Origin: Eimeria necatrix | Lineage: Eukaryota > Apicomplexa > Conoidasida > Eucoccidiorida > Eimeriidae | Assembly: GCF_000499385.1 (NCBI RefSeq) | Contig: NW_013654809.1 | Location: 1 to 64,000 of the forward strand | Direction: 5' to 3' | Length of the DNA stretch: 64,000 nucleotides | In this document: in pieces, positions 14,781-27,838 of the stretch | How positions within the stretch are numbered: the stretch's first letter is position 1 | How the letters are laid out: the number at the start of each line of letters is the position of its first letter | Notes under the pieces: model-generated | The model's input: the letters and a program-made list of their open reading frames with translations, nothing else | Told to the model about the DNA's origin: nothing | The model's database searches: none | Position numbers and translations under genes: made by a program

Positions 14781-15510
14781 TTGGCGGAGGAGATCGTGGT
14801 GAGAGATAATGTTTTGAGTTATGCGTGTTGTATGGTGCGTTGATGGAGGTGATGTCACGGGGAGCGGAACTGGAAACGGGGAGAGAGGTGCATGAACAGA
14901 AGATTCTGTGGAGCGGATCGGGAGTGGAGCAGTGCGATTGGCTGATGAATGCACTGTTTGCAACATGCAGGTATGTTGCGTGCATGGCATGTGTCATATG
15001 CAGGGTCGAGCGGCTACATACAAGTTAGCAGTGTGTGACGTCGCTGAGGGAACTGCGAGAATGATTTCACCGCGTTGGCAGAGGAGCTCATGGCGAGAGA
15101 CAATGCTTTGCTATGTGCGTGTTAGAAGCTGCGTTGACGGAGGTGTTGTCATGACGAGGGGAACTAGGAACATGCAAAAAATTGCAAGAACAGCAGACAC
15201 TCTCGAGCGGCGCGGAGCTTAGTGGAAGTGAATCAGTGTGAATCGCAGAAGGCTGGCCTGTTTGGAAAGCACAGGACATGTTGCGGATACGTGGGATGTG
15301 TCATATGAAGGGTCGAACCGCGACGTACGAGTTAGCAGTGCGTGATATGGCAAAGTGAAATACGGTAATTATTTCACTGCGTTGGCAGAGGAGCTCGTGG
15401 TGAGGGACAATGTTTTGCACTGTGCGTGTTGGAAACTGCCCTGATGTAGTTGTTGTCAGATGTAGTTGTTGTCATGTCTAGCGGAACTGGCTATGCCGGC
15501 GTGAAGGTGT
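14781..15510. repeat. Diverged tandem array, ~300-bp unit, about 2.4 copies
   Basis: Three aligned copies begin with the phrase TTGGC(A/G)GAGGAG at 14781, 15075 and 15382, giving periods of 294 and 307 bases. Shared landmarks inside the units include GAGA(T/C)AATG(T/C)TTTG, GTGCGTGTT and GTGTCATATG(C/A)(A)GGGTCGA. The last copy is partial. Divergence is substantial, so this is an old array. The short reading frames on its minus strand look like by-products of the repeat rather than genes. Confidence 0.75.
15443..15474. repeat. 16-bp exact tandem duplication
   Basis: GATGTAGTTGTTGTCA occurs twice in immediate succession, at 15443-15458 and 15459-15474, inside the third copy of the ~300-bp array. 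It looks like a recent slippage event because the copies are identical. Confidence 0.9.
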
Positions 15511-16599
15511 GTGTGTTGCGGTGAGTAGGCTTCGGCGTACTTCGTCGTATGTTTGTATCATCGCGCGTGTGCCAGCTTCACTGTATTTCATGCATTAATT
15601 CGACAGCTGCAGAGGCGAGGCCATAGAGTTATTTACCGTGATAGCTCGACCGTCTTACGGTCGTGCATGCATAGCGTAGTTGTTGGACTCAACGTTGTCA
15701 CTCGTCATAATGTGTGACTCTGCGGGTTCTCGTTGGGAGGCTGACGGCATTTGTTAAGATACGTGACGTACCCTTGATATTTGTGGCGCCTGCAGGCTTT
15801 CGGGATAATGAAAGAGCAACTTGCGCAAAACGACAGCGAATGCGCGACGAGCGAGTATTCCTGTCTTGCACATGGAACATAAATGTATCTAAGGGTCATG
15901 CCGCTGTCTCTTCCTGGTTTCGCGGGTTGTGTTGGGCGACATTGCTGCTGTTGTCGTAGGAAGATCTTTCTTTGTGAATGCATTGCTGTATGGTTTTGGA
16001 CCGGCTAATCACTTAGATGCATCCAGAGAGCAACCGTCTGTCGGTTAGTAAAATTGTTGGAACAGCTCGCGGCGTCGGGATAGATTATGCTCTGACGATA
16101 TTCGTTGTTTTCTGTTTTCGCAAGGCATAGCTTGCATTGGCGCGTCCTGTGGTTCGCGTGCGGCCAGGACTCTGACAGGCCGTCAAATATAAGCAAGATT
16201 TTCCACGGCGTCTCCCTTCTTTGTCGACAGTCGAGGGACCCCGCAACTTTGCTCGGGCAGCAGACGCAAAGCTTACATATACAAACGGCCGAACGTAGAT
16301 GTTTCGGCATATACTAACTTACAGTTGATAAGTGGCGCTGTTGCACTGCGTTCCTGTTGTAGTCGCTCTATGGAGGCAGAGGCGCGGCACCTTCCCCTTG
16401 TAGTCACACTACTTTCAAACGAAGTACGAAGGTGCTTCACTCGACTACTGACATGCTGGATACGATGCGTGCGTATGTCGTTTTCCTGACAATCCTAAGG
16501 TGTACATGGGAATTATCTGTTAAACAACGAATTGTTACCCCGTGCTCATTTCATTTTTACCGGTCACTCAGTGTAGCATGGAAGAGTCCAGACGGTGCA
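15511..16599. other. No supported gene
   Basis: This is unique-looking sequence between the tandem array and the inverted arms around the assembly gap. The longest open frames are about 100 residues or less and have no recognisable motif. I see nothing else in it. Confidence 0.55.
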
Positions 16600-16667
16600 T
16601 GTAGTGCACAGACACTACAATGGGGCTGGTTAGTGCTCTAGAGAGGATAGCTAGCCAGCGACCTACG
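16600..16667 (+). repeat. Left arm of 68-bp inverted repeat bordering the gap
   Basis: This 68-base segment is an exact reverse complement of 16768-16835 and abuts the run of N on its right. It ends in GACCTACG directly at the gap. The arm contains its own small palindrome around TGTAGTG..CACTACA. Because the match stops sharply at 16600 and is perfect, the arms are either a real recent palindrome or two ends of the same sequence joined in opposite directions by the assembler. Confidence 0.93.
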
Positions 16668-16767
16668 NNNNNNNNNNNNNNNNNNNNNNNNNNNNNNNNN
16701 NNNNNNNNNNNNNNNNNNNNNNNNNNNNNNNNNNNNNNNNNNNNNNNNNNNNNNNNNNNNNNNNNNN
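16668..16767. other. Assembly gap, exactly 100 N
   Basis: A run of 100 undefined bases is the usual placeholder for a gap of unknown length. Order, orientation and distance across this point should not be trusted without long reads, particularly since both borders carry the same sequence in opposite orientation. Confidence 0.99.
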
Positions 16768-16835
16768 CGTAGGTCGCTGGCTAGCTATCCTCTCTAGAGC
16801 ACTAACCAGCCCCATTGTAGTGTCTGTGCACTACA
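16768..16835 (-). repeat. Right arm of 68-bp inverted repeat bordering the gap
   Basis: Exact reverse complement of 16600-16667, beginning CGTAGGTC immediately after the N run. Identity ends after CACTACA at 16835. See the left arm for interpretation. Confidence 0.93.
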
Positions 16836-19800
16836 GACAGGGCCCTCTTACCAGACAAAAAGTAAGAGAAATTGATTATTATTTTATATGCACACGTGAA
16901 TTCGTGGAATTGCGTGGAGACTGGGGCTGGAGACAGCGCCGACGCCAGAGTCAGCCTCCCTCCCTTAGGGACTAGGAGGCGAGCTCCCAGGAGGGTGCGA
17001 AACAGACAGACAGATTTTGAGAAACTCGTGATTTTGTATTCTAATCGCTATAGCTGGAGTTTCTAGGAAATGGACTAGCGTAGGGAGCAGTTTATAAACC
17101 CTGCCCAAGGGACTGAGAGCACGTAGTCGCAGCTGCGGGCGCAGTGCACTACAGAGAACCCGCCACGCAAGAGTGAAGCAGGCAGTTGGCAATTCAAACA
17201 TCTCGTCGAGCGAAAAAAATAAGCAAGAAAGCATGCAGTGGAAGTTCTGGATTTTTTTTGAAGAAGCACATTTACAATCGTGGACCGGGATCAATGTCCA
17301 CTAACGCAACTCCCAGAATGATGGAATGATACCTTTGAACAAATCATTGAGACCTGTCCATGCCCAACATTTTCATGCTGCTCCCAGCTCAAGGTGGACC
17401 TAATGCTGGAGTTATAGCGATCGCCTATGCCAACGCTGGGCAATAGCTTGCCCGTCATTCTAGTGTGAGGCGAGAAAAACACCACCGATATACGACATAC
17501 TGTCATTTTAAAGGCGCTCCTTTGCAACTCCCGAAGGCAGGCGTTGCTAGACATTTCATGTCACGCATTATCTGCGCTCCTGCCCCAAATGTAGCGATTG
17601 CAGAAGAGCACGAAAAGATAACACGTCCACAGCAAATATTATAATGCTCATACCTGCTTTCGCCTACATTCGAACCTCGTAACCTCATCAGGAATTTCCT
17701 CTTATGATTCTAGGACATGAAAAAAGCCGCGCGTGCAAAGCAGAGAGATGCACGTGTAGACCACGGATTCGGCAGGACTACGAGCTTGACGGTTTTTGAG
17801 ATTACAGCGGCAACAGGAGAAAGCAGCGTATCACCGACAAACGTAGCATCCTGTACTTTCAGCCAAAGAGAAAGCTGTGAATAAAACCTGTAAAATCTCT
17901 TAACGAGGGAAGTCTGCGAGGAATCATTGCCCGCCGGCGTTATAAGTCCTATGGTGCACAGTACTTTCGAGAGCCCGACGATTGCCGGCAACAACTGAAT
18001 AATGATATAGTATACAAGGTCAAATATAGCTGATTTTGTGCAGTTGCCTTTGGAGACGCTTCGGAACAGTAGCATGCATTACCAAACGCTTACCTTCTGC
18101 TCTGCTTTGCTTAGGAACTGCTTTGTGCGCCGACAAAAAAAAAGTACGGTGGAGCATGCAGGAGTAACACCTTTTATTGCCCCCTGAGGGCACACTGGGT
18201 ATGCTTACAATTTACGCATTGTAGGATGCAAACTTCAACAAGAATGCGCCCCATTAGAAAGCCAAAGCGAAAGGCTAAAGAGCTCCGGTTGACCGCATGA
18301 GAACGCACCACGATGAGCTCAACCTGAAGGGACATGTTCACGGTTGACTAGATCCGACGCCTGCAACGAATATCCGCACCAAACCAACAATGGAATAATG
18401 TCACAGAAGGACAACTGCATTTTCTGGAGGTGCCAACGGCAACTGTCTTCAGTGGGAGAGCTGTTTCAAATCAAAAGGACTACGTGCATTTATAAAGAGC
18501 ACTAGAGAGAAGTTCTGCAGCAGTAGCACTGTCAAATGTGTATATTCGCAACAAAAGAAAGAAATAAACAGGACGGCGAACCCAGAAAAACAGTCCATAG
18601 ACATAGCTCCATTCTTAGGATGCTGGACACTTTTAGGCATTAGGCATACTCTCCGTGTATAATTCAAGTAAAAATTGTCCACACTATTACAGCAGTGTGT
18701 AGTACCTTTGAAGGGTTGTCGCTGCCAATCTTGGTGTTGCAAGAACCAATGCTAGCGAAGTAAGAGCATTTATCAGCAAAGCACTCTATACAAGCTAGAA
18801 ATGTCTGTGAACACCTTATGACTGGATCTGGCAATAATGCCGGAACTGGTGCGGGTAACTAGCCCAACCTGCTAAGAAAGCAAGAATTATGAGTGTACGA
18901 CTGTTAGGAAAATGTAGGATCACGAAACTGGCAGATGACTAATTTCAGTGATAATCTGGTGTTCGTTTCATGGGTCCAATCCAGAAGGATTGTTAAAAGC
19001 TGCCCTATTCATGGGCCAGGTAGCAGCGTGGTAGAAGAAGAGGACACTCCATTCTACAGGCGTGGCCTTTTCTCATTACCAGTGGCTGGTCAGATGTCCT
19101 GCTAATAATACTCGAAACGCAGACTCTTTAGAAGGCTTTTTTCTCATCACTTTTGTCCTCAGCTTCACGCACAGTGTTGCTTTTGCCTTACACCGTTGCT
19201 GCCAGCTCATTTCAGGACTCATTCACCCCCAATAGCATGCTATCCGTTGCGCTGGCAATGCACTTTTACGCGAAGCGTAGTTTGCACTATTGATTTTCTG
19301 CTGCCCACCGAAGAACATACGCCCTTTGAGTACACCAATGTCGTCTCAACTAGCCTAGGGTCTCCCCTTAACTAGCATTGTATTAAAACGACTGCTATAG
19401 TGACACCAGCCCCAATAGCTCTGGGAACACTACCATGCTGTCAATTTGCTGCTGTCCACTGAACTTCTTCCCCTGTTGCCGCCATGCTGGAGTAGTGAAA
19501 TTGACACAGCGGTGCGGACGCACTTGGCTTCTCGCCGTTGCACTGCTGCATTCCAATTATTATTTTTCGTGAACGTTGCACCCATGCATCCGGCTGCCTC
19601 TCACGATACGCGTCGCGATGATAGGATGAATTACGCAATGTTTTCTAGGCGCTCACAGCCAATTTGTTACAGAGCCAACAAATAGTTGGCCATTAATTGC
19701 TGGTGCCCCAGCCTCGAGGCACCTTTGAGCAATCCTTCTCTGTCTTTTGCACCGTGAATTTGCGTTGAATAGACTCCACGCAAAAACAGAATTGCTGCGC

Positions 19801-22800
19801 GTGAAAATTTTTGATTTTAGATCCCTCTCTTGTGCTATCTGCGACTCAAGAAGAACGCGAGGCTTCGTTAGAAAGAACACTGATCGCCGCCTCAGTGTGA
19901 GCTTTAGATAACCTTCATACAGGAACGCCAATGACCCCAATTTCTGTACAGCCGATGTAGTCCTCACGCTAGGAAAAAGCCGAGATTTAACTGCTCTCAT
20001 CGGGCAGTCAAATAGCGTTTGGGGAGCAAATGGGTGGCTTCTCGTCTCACTCTTCGACTATGAGAAGACCAAACAATAACAACTCTGTCTACACCGTCAG
20101 TGTTTTGTCTGGCTTTTCCGGACGAAATTCCGGGAGTATCTTTACTAATAATGAGTATTGATATTCATCCTGCTGAAGGACAGCACAGCGCAAGGGGGAA
20201 TCTTCTAGAATAGTTCATAGCAGCGCAGCCGAAAGTATTTAATTCCTTCAAGCAAATACACTAGGGCTTTTGACATCGGCGCCTGACGAACCCAGGACTC
20301 ATAGCTGCCAAATATGTTTCTACTGCCCAGGTCAAGTAATGGGCATGCAGCAGGTCAACTAGCAGGAAAAAAGATCGTTGCTGTTATACTAAACATGGCT
20401 CCTTGATTGCCCGTTTTGTGTTTCAGTTTCTGTGCCTAGGGTTTCAAGCGGTGTAAATGTTCAGGATCTACGTACCCAGAAAGCCTTGGAAAAAAGGCTG
20501 CTTTATCTGGCTGGTAACTAGGCTCGGAACACGGACCACTGATGCTTGTTTCTTTACTTGAAATCTCACATTCTATTCGAAAGGACTAGGTGACTCTGTC
20601 GTTTCGAACCAGTATAGCTCTCGTTCCCTGCAAGTGATTGCTTCGCTCAGAAACCGGTTGCTGCGCATAACGCTCGAGTGGCGAGACTGCTACGTTCCTT
20701 CTAATGTCAGCCAGCCGGCAATTTCCTGCCCGTGAACGCTACTAAGCTGCCACTCTTACAAAGCTAACACACAGTCCACAGTCGTGCTGCTCACTCAGAA
20801 GGAGTCACTCTGTTTTAGATACTGGGTGCAAGACATAACGCAACAGTTTGTGTCACTTGCTTGCTTTCAGGCACCTTTCGGGCGGAATAACATATCTCAG
20901 ATTGAATGAGCTGACGTTTTCATTGCGACAGCACGGGCTTTGTCTTTTGTGTTGCTGTAAGAACAGTTGGAGAATAAATTACGAACAGTGTATTCCAATA
21001 CGATTTGTTCGATTTCCCACTAAGCCTTTAGGCACTTAGGCTGTTCTTTTTCGTCGTATTTAATATAACATTGGGCGATCAGACTACTCCTCTGGATGAT
21101 GGAGTGCTGCTGAATTCACGTGTCTCAGGCCCAGCTTCAGTTTCACATTTAACGGGTTTTTCTTTTTGTGCGTAATACACATTATATTGCCCGATTAAAA
21201 ACTGAGCCACCGCGAGTTCACCCCAAGCCGCAGTGCGCAGTGCTTTCAACCTAGCATAACTGTGCGTAAGACTGGGATACCAGAATCAACGCGCTTTGCC
21301 TAATAACATTTAAATTCCCAAGCGAAATATATGCAACTACAACTGCGTACATTAAGGCGAATGGCATGCTGCTTTAATGGTATCAGCATGATGATCACGG
21401 CGCCGGGAAATGTTGCCGAAATAGGACTTACATAAGTCTATCTCGGCAAGGGTAATAGATCATTACCATACAAGAATGTTCATAGCCAGCAAAGAAACAT
21501 TTGCTGAGGGACGTTGGAGACTTTTCCCCTTGAGTGAAGATGCGATGACGTTGACCACCCCTGCAAGGCTTTCTCAACAAGCAACTGGTTTTAAGGGTTT
21601 GCACTCTCTGTGTTCCTGTTGCCGCTGTCTTTTTATTGCGTTTTGAGCGCTTGGCGTCCTGGATTTCGTCCAATCCCCCGAATCGCCGCTTACCCCATCC
21701 TGGGGGAGAGACTAGGTGTATACCACTGAAGCGTAGTAGTACAGCATGATGCAGTCCACGGAAGTACCCGCCGCGCTTTGGCATACTGCTTGCGAGCAGA
21801 TAAATTCCTAAGAAGCTCAAATTATTTCCGCTGATGTTAGAATAATTCACAAGTATAATACACGACCGCTTGTAGCTTCTCAAGCTTAATAAAACGATTT
21901 GAATACAACCTCAGGCGAGCATAGATATAGGTGGGCATCATTATGTACACAAGATGACGTACAGCTATCTATTCTACGTGTTCTTCCGTCTGTGTTCTTA
22001 GTATTTTCTCTTGACCTCTGTGTGGCGCGCAGGAACAAAACTGTCTGTTCACATTTTATGCGTGAATTGACAGTCGTCCGAGAAAGCATTGTGAAGTTGG
22101 CAGGTGCTGTACTGCCAGGCACTGGGGAAACGCATATCCGATTCCGGTCACTCTGTGTTGGCACTAGGTAGACATCAAGTATAACGCATACATGAGAACC
22201 ACGAAAAAATTAAACATTGGTTCCTCTACTAACGCCGCCCTGACGGAAGACGCGCTGGATTTGTGAAAAAACCGAATACAATAGGAAGACGGAGTTGAGG
22301 AATTGAGCAGCAATCATCTCTAGACAACTTTGCTCGATCATCAAAGTTGAGCGCATCAACGGGGCACTGTGAATTCTCTAGGCAGTACTAGTGTGTTCTA
22401 TTTCCGCGAGAAACTCCCCATATTTTCTCGTTCCGGCGTCTATGACGGAATCTGGAGGAAGGTTCGGAAACAAACATCTACAAGATAGAAAATGTCTTTC
22501 GATGGGCATATATTATTGTGGGACACTGCGGCCTTTGCAGACGTTTCTGCGAATCTTAAGAATTACAACATGCTCTCACAGGGGTGGATTTCAGTGCCAA
22601 ACACTGCTCCGCGGTACGTTAAACAGAAATAACATACCTGTAATTATAGTTCCTCTCTCCTGTGCTACACGCATTCTCCGGCGATGCGTTGATAGGGGCA
22701 GCGTGTGACTGTGCTCCAGCAAAAAGTGGCCGCACGCAGGCCTTTTCTCTCCAGTGCTGTAGAATTCTTCACTACCGGAATCTGTGAAAGGTTCATCCAA

Positions 22801-25800
22801 TACTAATGCACAGATATTTGCGCATGAGTACATTGCACAGACACACCACAGGCGGAAGCCTCAAATCGTGTTTGCTTGTGTGGGCGGTCGCGATGTTCCC
22901 GTCGCCAGTGGCGAAGCACCAATGCGTGCAACTAGTGTCAAGCTTCGCCAGCAAATCTACACACTTTTTTGAGCGTCAACTTCTATGTTGATAGATTATT
23001 CCAATCATGGACATTTAATGACAGATGTTTAATGGGTGTAAATCTGCTGGCTGAACTGGTCAAGTCTTTGTCTTGCACCCACCGCACCGTTGCTGCAGCC
23101 GATCGCACAGTCTTCGTCAAACAAGAAAGCCCAATTTTGTCGGATTGACAGGAATGTTGGGTACATAGAGCCCTTTAAACGATGCAAAAGGAGAACATTT
23201 TCCGTAGATGAAGCCTACTATGTATCGTACTCACAATTTTTAGGCCTGCAAGCACAGAGAGTACAGGTTACAAGTTGCCATTAATCAGCTTTGTTTCTAC
23301 GGCCTCGGCAGTTTCATGTGTGAAATTGCTTGCTCTGGTGCTGAAATGAATGTATATATATTCATAACCCAATCTATGAAGGTGCTAGTATCTTCAACAA
23401 CAATTTTCCTGTTTTGCAAGAGATAAATAAAATGCTTGTCTCTCAAAAGGAATAGCTGCATTGGAGCCTGAGAGGTGTCTGCTGGGCGCACGTCCGCTGG
23501 TTCGTCTGATCAAGTCTCAGTCAATTTCTTGCGGGGACCCTCCATGCATAGCGGTGTCCTGGAGTATTTTTGGAGAGCCCGGTCACCACTGGTAAGTGGG
23601 GGCAACTCATCACACACAGGCCCAAGCACTATTGGGCGTTTCCCTGTGTACTACGTGTGCTTTGCCTCCCTGCGCCAACGTGTATGGTTTAGGACAGGAT
23701 TTGGAGACTATGAAGTAGATCCTAACCTGCGTTGGGGCACTAATCTGTTGAAGAACTTCAGACAGCAAATGTGTGGGCTCACGAGTGAATAATGGAGACG
23801 CGTTCTCAATTGCATATCTGAGTGGACGCTCAAACTTCTCATCGATCAAATTTTTCAGCGCACAAGGCATTGCTGCCAGTTTGCCCGCAGCGCATTGATT
23901 GCAGTGCCTTCTAAGAAAATCCTATGTTGTGCGATACAGCTCCGAAAATACTATATTATGCGATACAGCTCCTCTAAAGATTCTGTGGAAAAATCCAGGT
24001 TCACTTCTCTTACCAAAGGATTCCCTGCTCTAGAAGTACGCTTGGTCTCACTTGAGAGTGTCTTTGCATTTCTACAGTACGACTATATGTGGCACCTCTC
24101 ACAAGTGACTTTTGTGAAGTTGATTATTACCACGACTCTTAGTTGCAGTAAGTACTGCGCAAATTTTAGGTCGCACAAACCATTCCCCCACGTACTCAAT
24201 CCTGCATGCATTGCCCACGTACTCTACGACAGCTCGTGCTCAAGTAAAAGCGGACCCATATGTCTCTACGGAGGCACAGGGTGACGCTAATGCAAACAGT
24301 TCTGGCAAGATTTAGTTTTTGAGCACTGCCCCTGGAACTGTATTACAAATATTCAAGACCAAACTGACCTTCAAAAGAAAGCGAAAGCCAGCTTGGCTGG
24401 AGGGCGGTGCTTTGATCCAATGCACTTCCTTGATAGTTTTAATACGAGGTCGACAAACTGTTGCCCGAGGCCTCCGCTTAGGAATTCGTTTACATAGAAA
24501 TCGAGCTTTCCTGTGCCTCTGCAGATGTTCGTTACGGGTTTGTTTTGTGCTTGCCCCCTAATTTGCGTGCGGTCTGTTCGCATGTAGCGCGGAGGCGGCA
24601 GGCTGATTGTGCGTGAATCTTGCAAAGCGAAGGTGCACTTACTGGGATAAGTGCACACGGCTGGTTTTTTCAAGGACAACATACTGAGTAGTCCTAATAA
24701 AGGAATGGCAGCGGTGCAGACTCCATTCGAATATCCTGAAGACTACATGTTGTGCTTTCGCATTTGTTTACTGTTGTTGGTTGGAATTTTGCAGTTGCAG
24801 GCAAGCAGGCAGGGTTTATTAACCACGTTCGTAATCTTAGTTAGGAAATGCAAACCGGAATGCCTGCTCATAGTCTTTACTTTTCGCTTGCTAAGCTCGA
24901 GGACTAAAGACCACTACGCCGTGAAGCGGCGTAGCCCGCGACTATGTACGTCATTACTAATGTTCACGCAGCACACTAAACAAAAGACCAAGAACAGATA
25001 CCGTCACGCACACACAAACACACAACTCTATCTGGTCCATGCAGCCAAAGGAACGCCGGCACTGTAATAAACGAAGATACACACGAGAAAGCGTCCTGGT
25101 GGAAAAACGCACCGAACATGCAACGGTTCAGCAATTCACAGCCACAGTTCTGTTTCTGCAAAGTCGACCTTCTGCTCCTAGCATTTAAAGTCCACTGAGC
25201 TGATTTTCTAATAGCGAATTACCTCATTATAGCCCGGAAGAAAAACGCTGAACGTCCACCTGCATAGGTGTTCCCGTTCTTCTAGCATCGCGTTCTTCCA
25301 CGAAACTCGCGCCTCAGCCAGACAGAAACTGGCTTGTCACACCACTATTCGGCCTGTGCATGCGCAACGCTTTTGTTACAGGAACCCATGTACCGACCGG
25401 CCAGGTAAAAAGGTGGTCTCTGCATCGGCTCACAGCGAAACCGAATTCGCCAGCCGTCTGTAGTATCGTCAGTACAGACAGATTTAGCAAATGCTCACAT
25501 GTTGCTGAAAAAAGCAATGATCAAGCACAGTGGCTGCCTCAACCAATCCACACAAGTCAATATTAATGAGATCGCATGGCAGAAAGAGCGACGCTGACGC
25601 GATGCCGCATGTGGCATAAAAGTTGCGATATTTGATGCATCAGTACTTGCGTGCACTGCGATCCCTGGCATTTCCGCTATTATGAATGCGACAGGAACAT
25701 GTCTAGAATGTAATTCGGATGACCAAGGGGCGGTTTTGAGCAGGAGCATGTAGGCCAGTCATTTCCTATTCCAGCGCAAGCTGCAAAGCTGCTTCTCAGT

Positions 25801-27838
25801 GTATCCTAGTGTAAGTACAAGGCGCACTCTGCTCGGCTCACTGAGCCGGAGACGACCTATCCAGCAAAGGCACCATGTTGCGTGGAATATGAACTATTAT
25901 AGGGTATGAACGAGATACCCAGATGCAGATTAAAAAATGGCGACGCTCGGCGCTGTGACGACGCTAGCGCACCGCAATGCCATGTCGGTAGACTCTTGCC
26001 GGACTTGTTATATGAGAAGACAGAAATATTGTTGAGGAAAAAGGTGTTGCGTCTGCATTCGAAGTAAATTTACTCTGCCTGGTAGCTTGAACTGAAGAAG
26101 GATTAACAGGGATCGCTGTTGGCCAGAAAGGTTTGTGGATGCGCTTCAGCTAAGTCGTGAAACCGGTATTTCCAGGTAGAAATGGATTGTAAACGAACAA
26201 GCAATTTGAAGATAATACAGAAGTGGAAGAAATGAGGATCGCATGACCTTTTGGTTTCGTAGGACGATGTATACGTGACTGTCGAATTCGCTGAGGCCCT
26301 TCGAAGAAGGTCGAGTGGATGCAGCGTCGAAAGTGCTTCACGCGCTGATTGCTACTATTTTCGGACAGAAACAACTCTCAAATTGGGTCATTAGAGTGCA
26401 GGGTCTCGAGTTCACTGCTGCGATATCTTTTTGTGCACGCTCTTGCGTGTGCATCTGCGCGCTTCCTGCAAGGGGCCAGTTAGCAAATAATGTTTATAAC
26501 CGTGAGCAGATTCAGTAGTTTTTCAGCAGTCCCTCCGGTAGAGCCAACGCACTTGTTTGGTCAGTTCTATGAGTATCGGTCGCGGTGGGTGGAGAAAGCC
26601 TGGGTCCCCATAAGGAGAACTGTCGCTAGCATGGAGCCAAAATATCAAGCAAAAGCGAGTTTATCAAAGATCTCCACAGAGTTGAGCTGCTTTGCTCGGC
26701 TTCAGTTCTCAGCAAAAGTAGAATCGGCCCATAAGCACCAATTTATTCGCGCAAGTTCGGTCTAGAGGGACCCAATTAAGCGTTCTGAGAAACACCGCTG
26801 CACCAGGCAACTTCTCCAATATTGTTAGTATTCGTGGCAGGGACATAATCCGTTCGCTAGGAAGCATCAAGAGTATGGGTACTATGTTGCGCCAATGTGC
26901 GATGAAATTTTATGTGAAATTCGTACCGCCGTCTCTGCGGTTTGGCGATACCTCTTGCAATCTCTCCATACCGTCTTTCGTAGACACCGCCAGGGTGGAA
27001 CCTTACCAGAGCGTCGAGGTGGTGGCTGGGGAAGAAGATGGAGGAGCTAATTCCGGCAAGCGGTAATATTACCATAATGGAATAAACAGAAGATTGCGGC
27101 CTGCCAGCATCCTCAGCGTCACAGAAAGCGTAGTAGCATTTTCAATGCAGTTCAATCAACGGGAGTTTATAGCCACATTTGAAAAGTTTGGAAGTGGCAA
27201 GACACTTTTGCACACGTTCACGCTTTCAGTTATACCGTTACCTGCCAACAAATTCTTGGTTGGGTTTCATGAACCTTCGCGGAGCCTAAACTGAGTGTAT
27301 TGATAAGAACTGCTGCAGACGCGACCATCTCACAGTCTCGAAAAATTACCTTTTGGGTAAGCTTTGCGGCGTTGTCAAAACAGAAAGTATAAAACTTTAC
27401 GAACAAAGTCCGTTACTTGCGATTCAGGAGGGAGCTCGCATGGAGTCTTAGCCAGAATGTCAACTAAAATGATGCTGTCCGATTCATCCACATCGCCGTC
27501 AAAACCCTTAATTGGGCAGCACGAGTGGTGCGTGCCAGGTTCACGCTCTGGTGTTCCTGCTTTCTTCGATTACGCTAGCCTGCGTAGACTGGTGAAAACG
27601 CTCATCTCTATTGGCCCCTGGAGTATATTTGGTTTGTTCTGCTTCCTCTTAATTCATAGGTTAGTTAAGCGTTCCAGTGTCAGTTTAACAGTGCGCAACT
27701 GTTCAATGGAGAGGCGCTGCACAGGACCATGGGGTATCTCCGTGGCTTGCTGGTTGCCTTAAAGTAAGGGCCACTGGGAGGATGTGCACGATAATCGGTT
27801 ATGGCTAGCGTCGGAATTTGGTGCAAGCCTGCATGGCC
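16836..27838. other. Gene-poor stretch, no supported gene
   Basis: The longest open frame is 151 codons on the minus strand (21883-21428). It has no recognisable domain and no good splice partner. A 121-codon minus-strand frame at 18075-17710 starts with a hydrophobic stretch that could be a membrane segment, but I could not connect it to anything. This block also contains the 3' flank of the VPS13 gene, which ends at 27839. No RNA gene is recognisable. Confidence 0.55.

Noticed and set aside
17650..17690. tRNA-like box (GGTTCGAAT on the minus strand)
   Set aside because: The B-box lacks its final CC, and no A-box or cloverleaf arms could be drawn around it.
21428..21883. 151-codon minus-strand frame, longest in the left half
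   Set aside because: No recognisable domain, no convincing splice partner, and a length plausible by chance in 27 kb.
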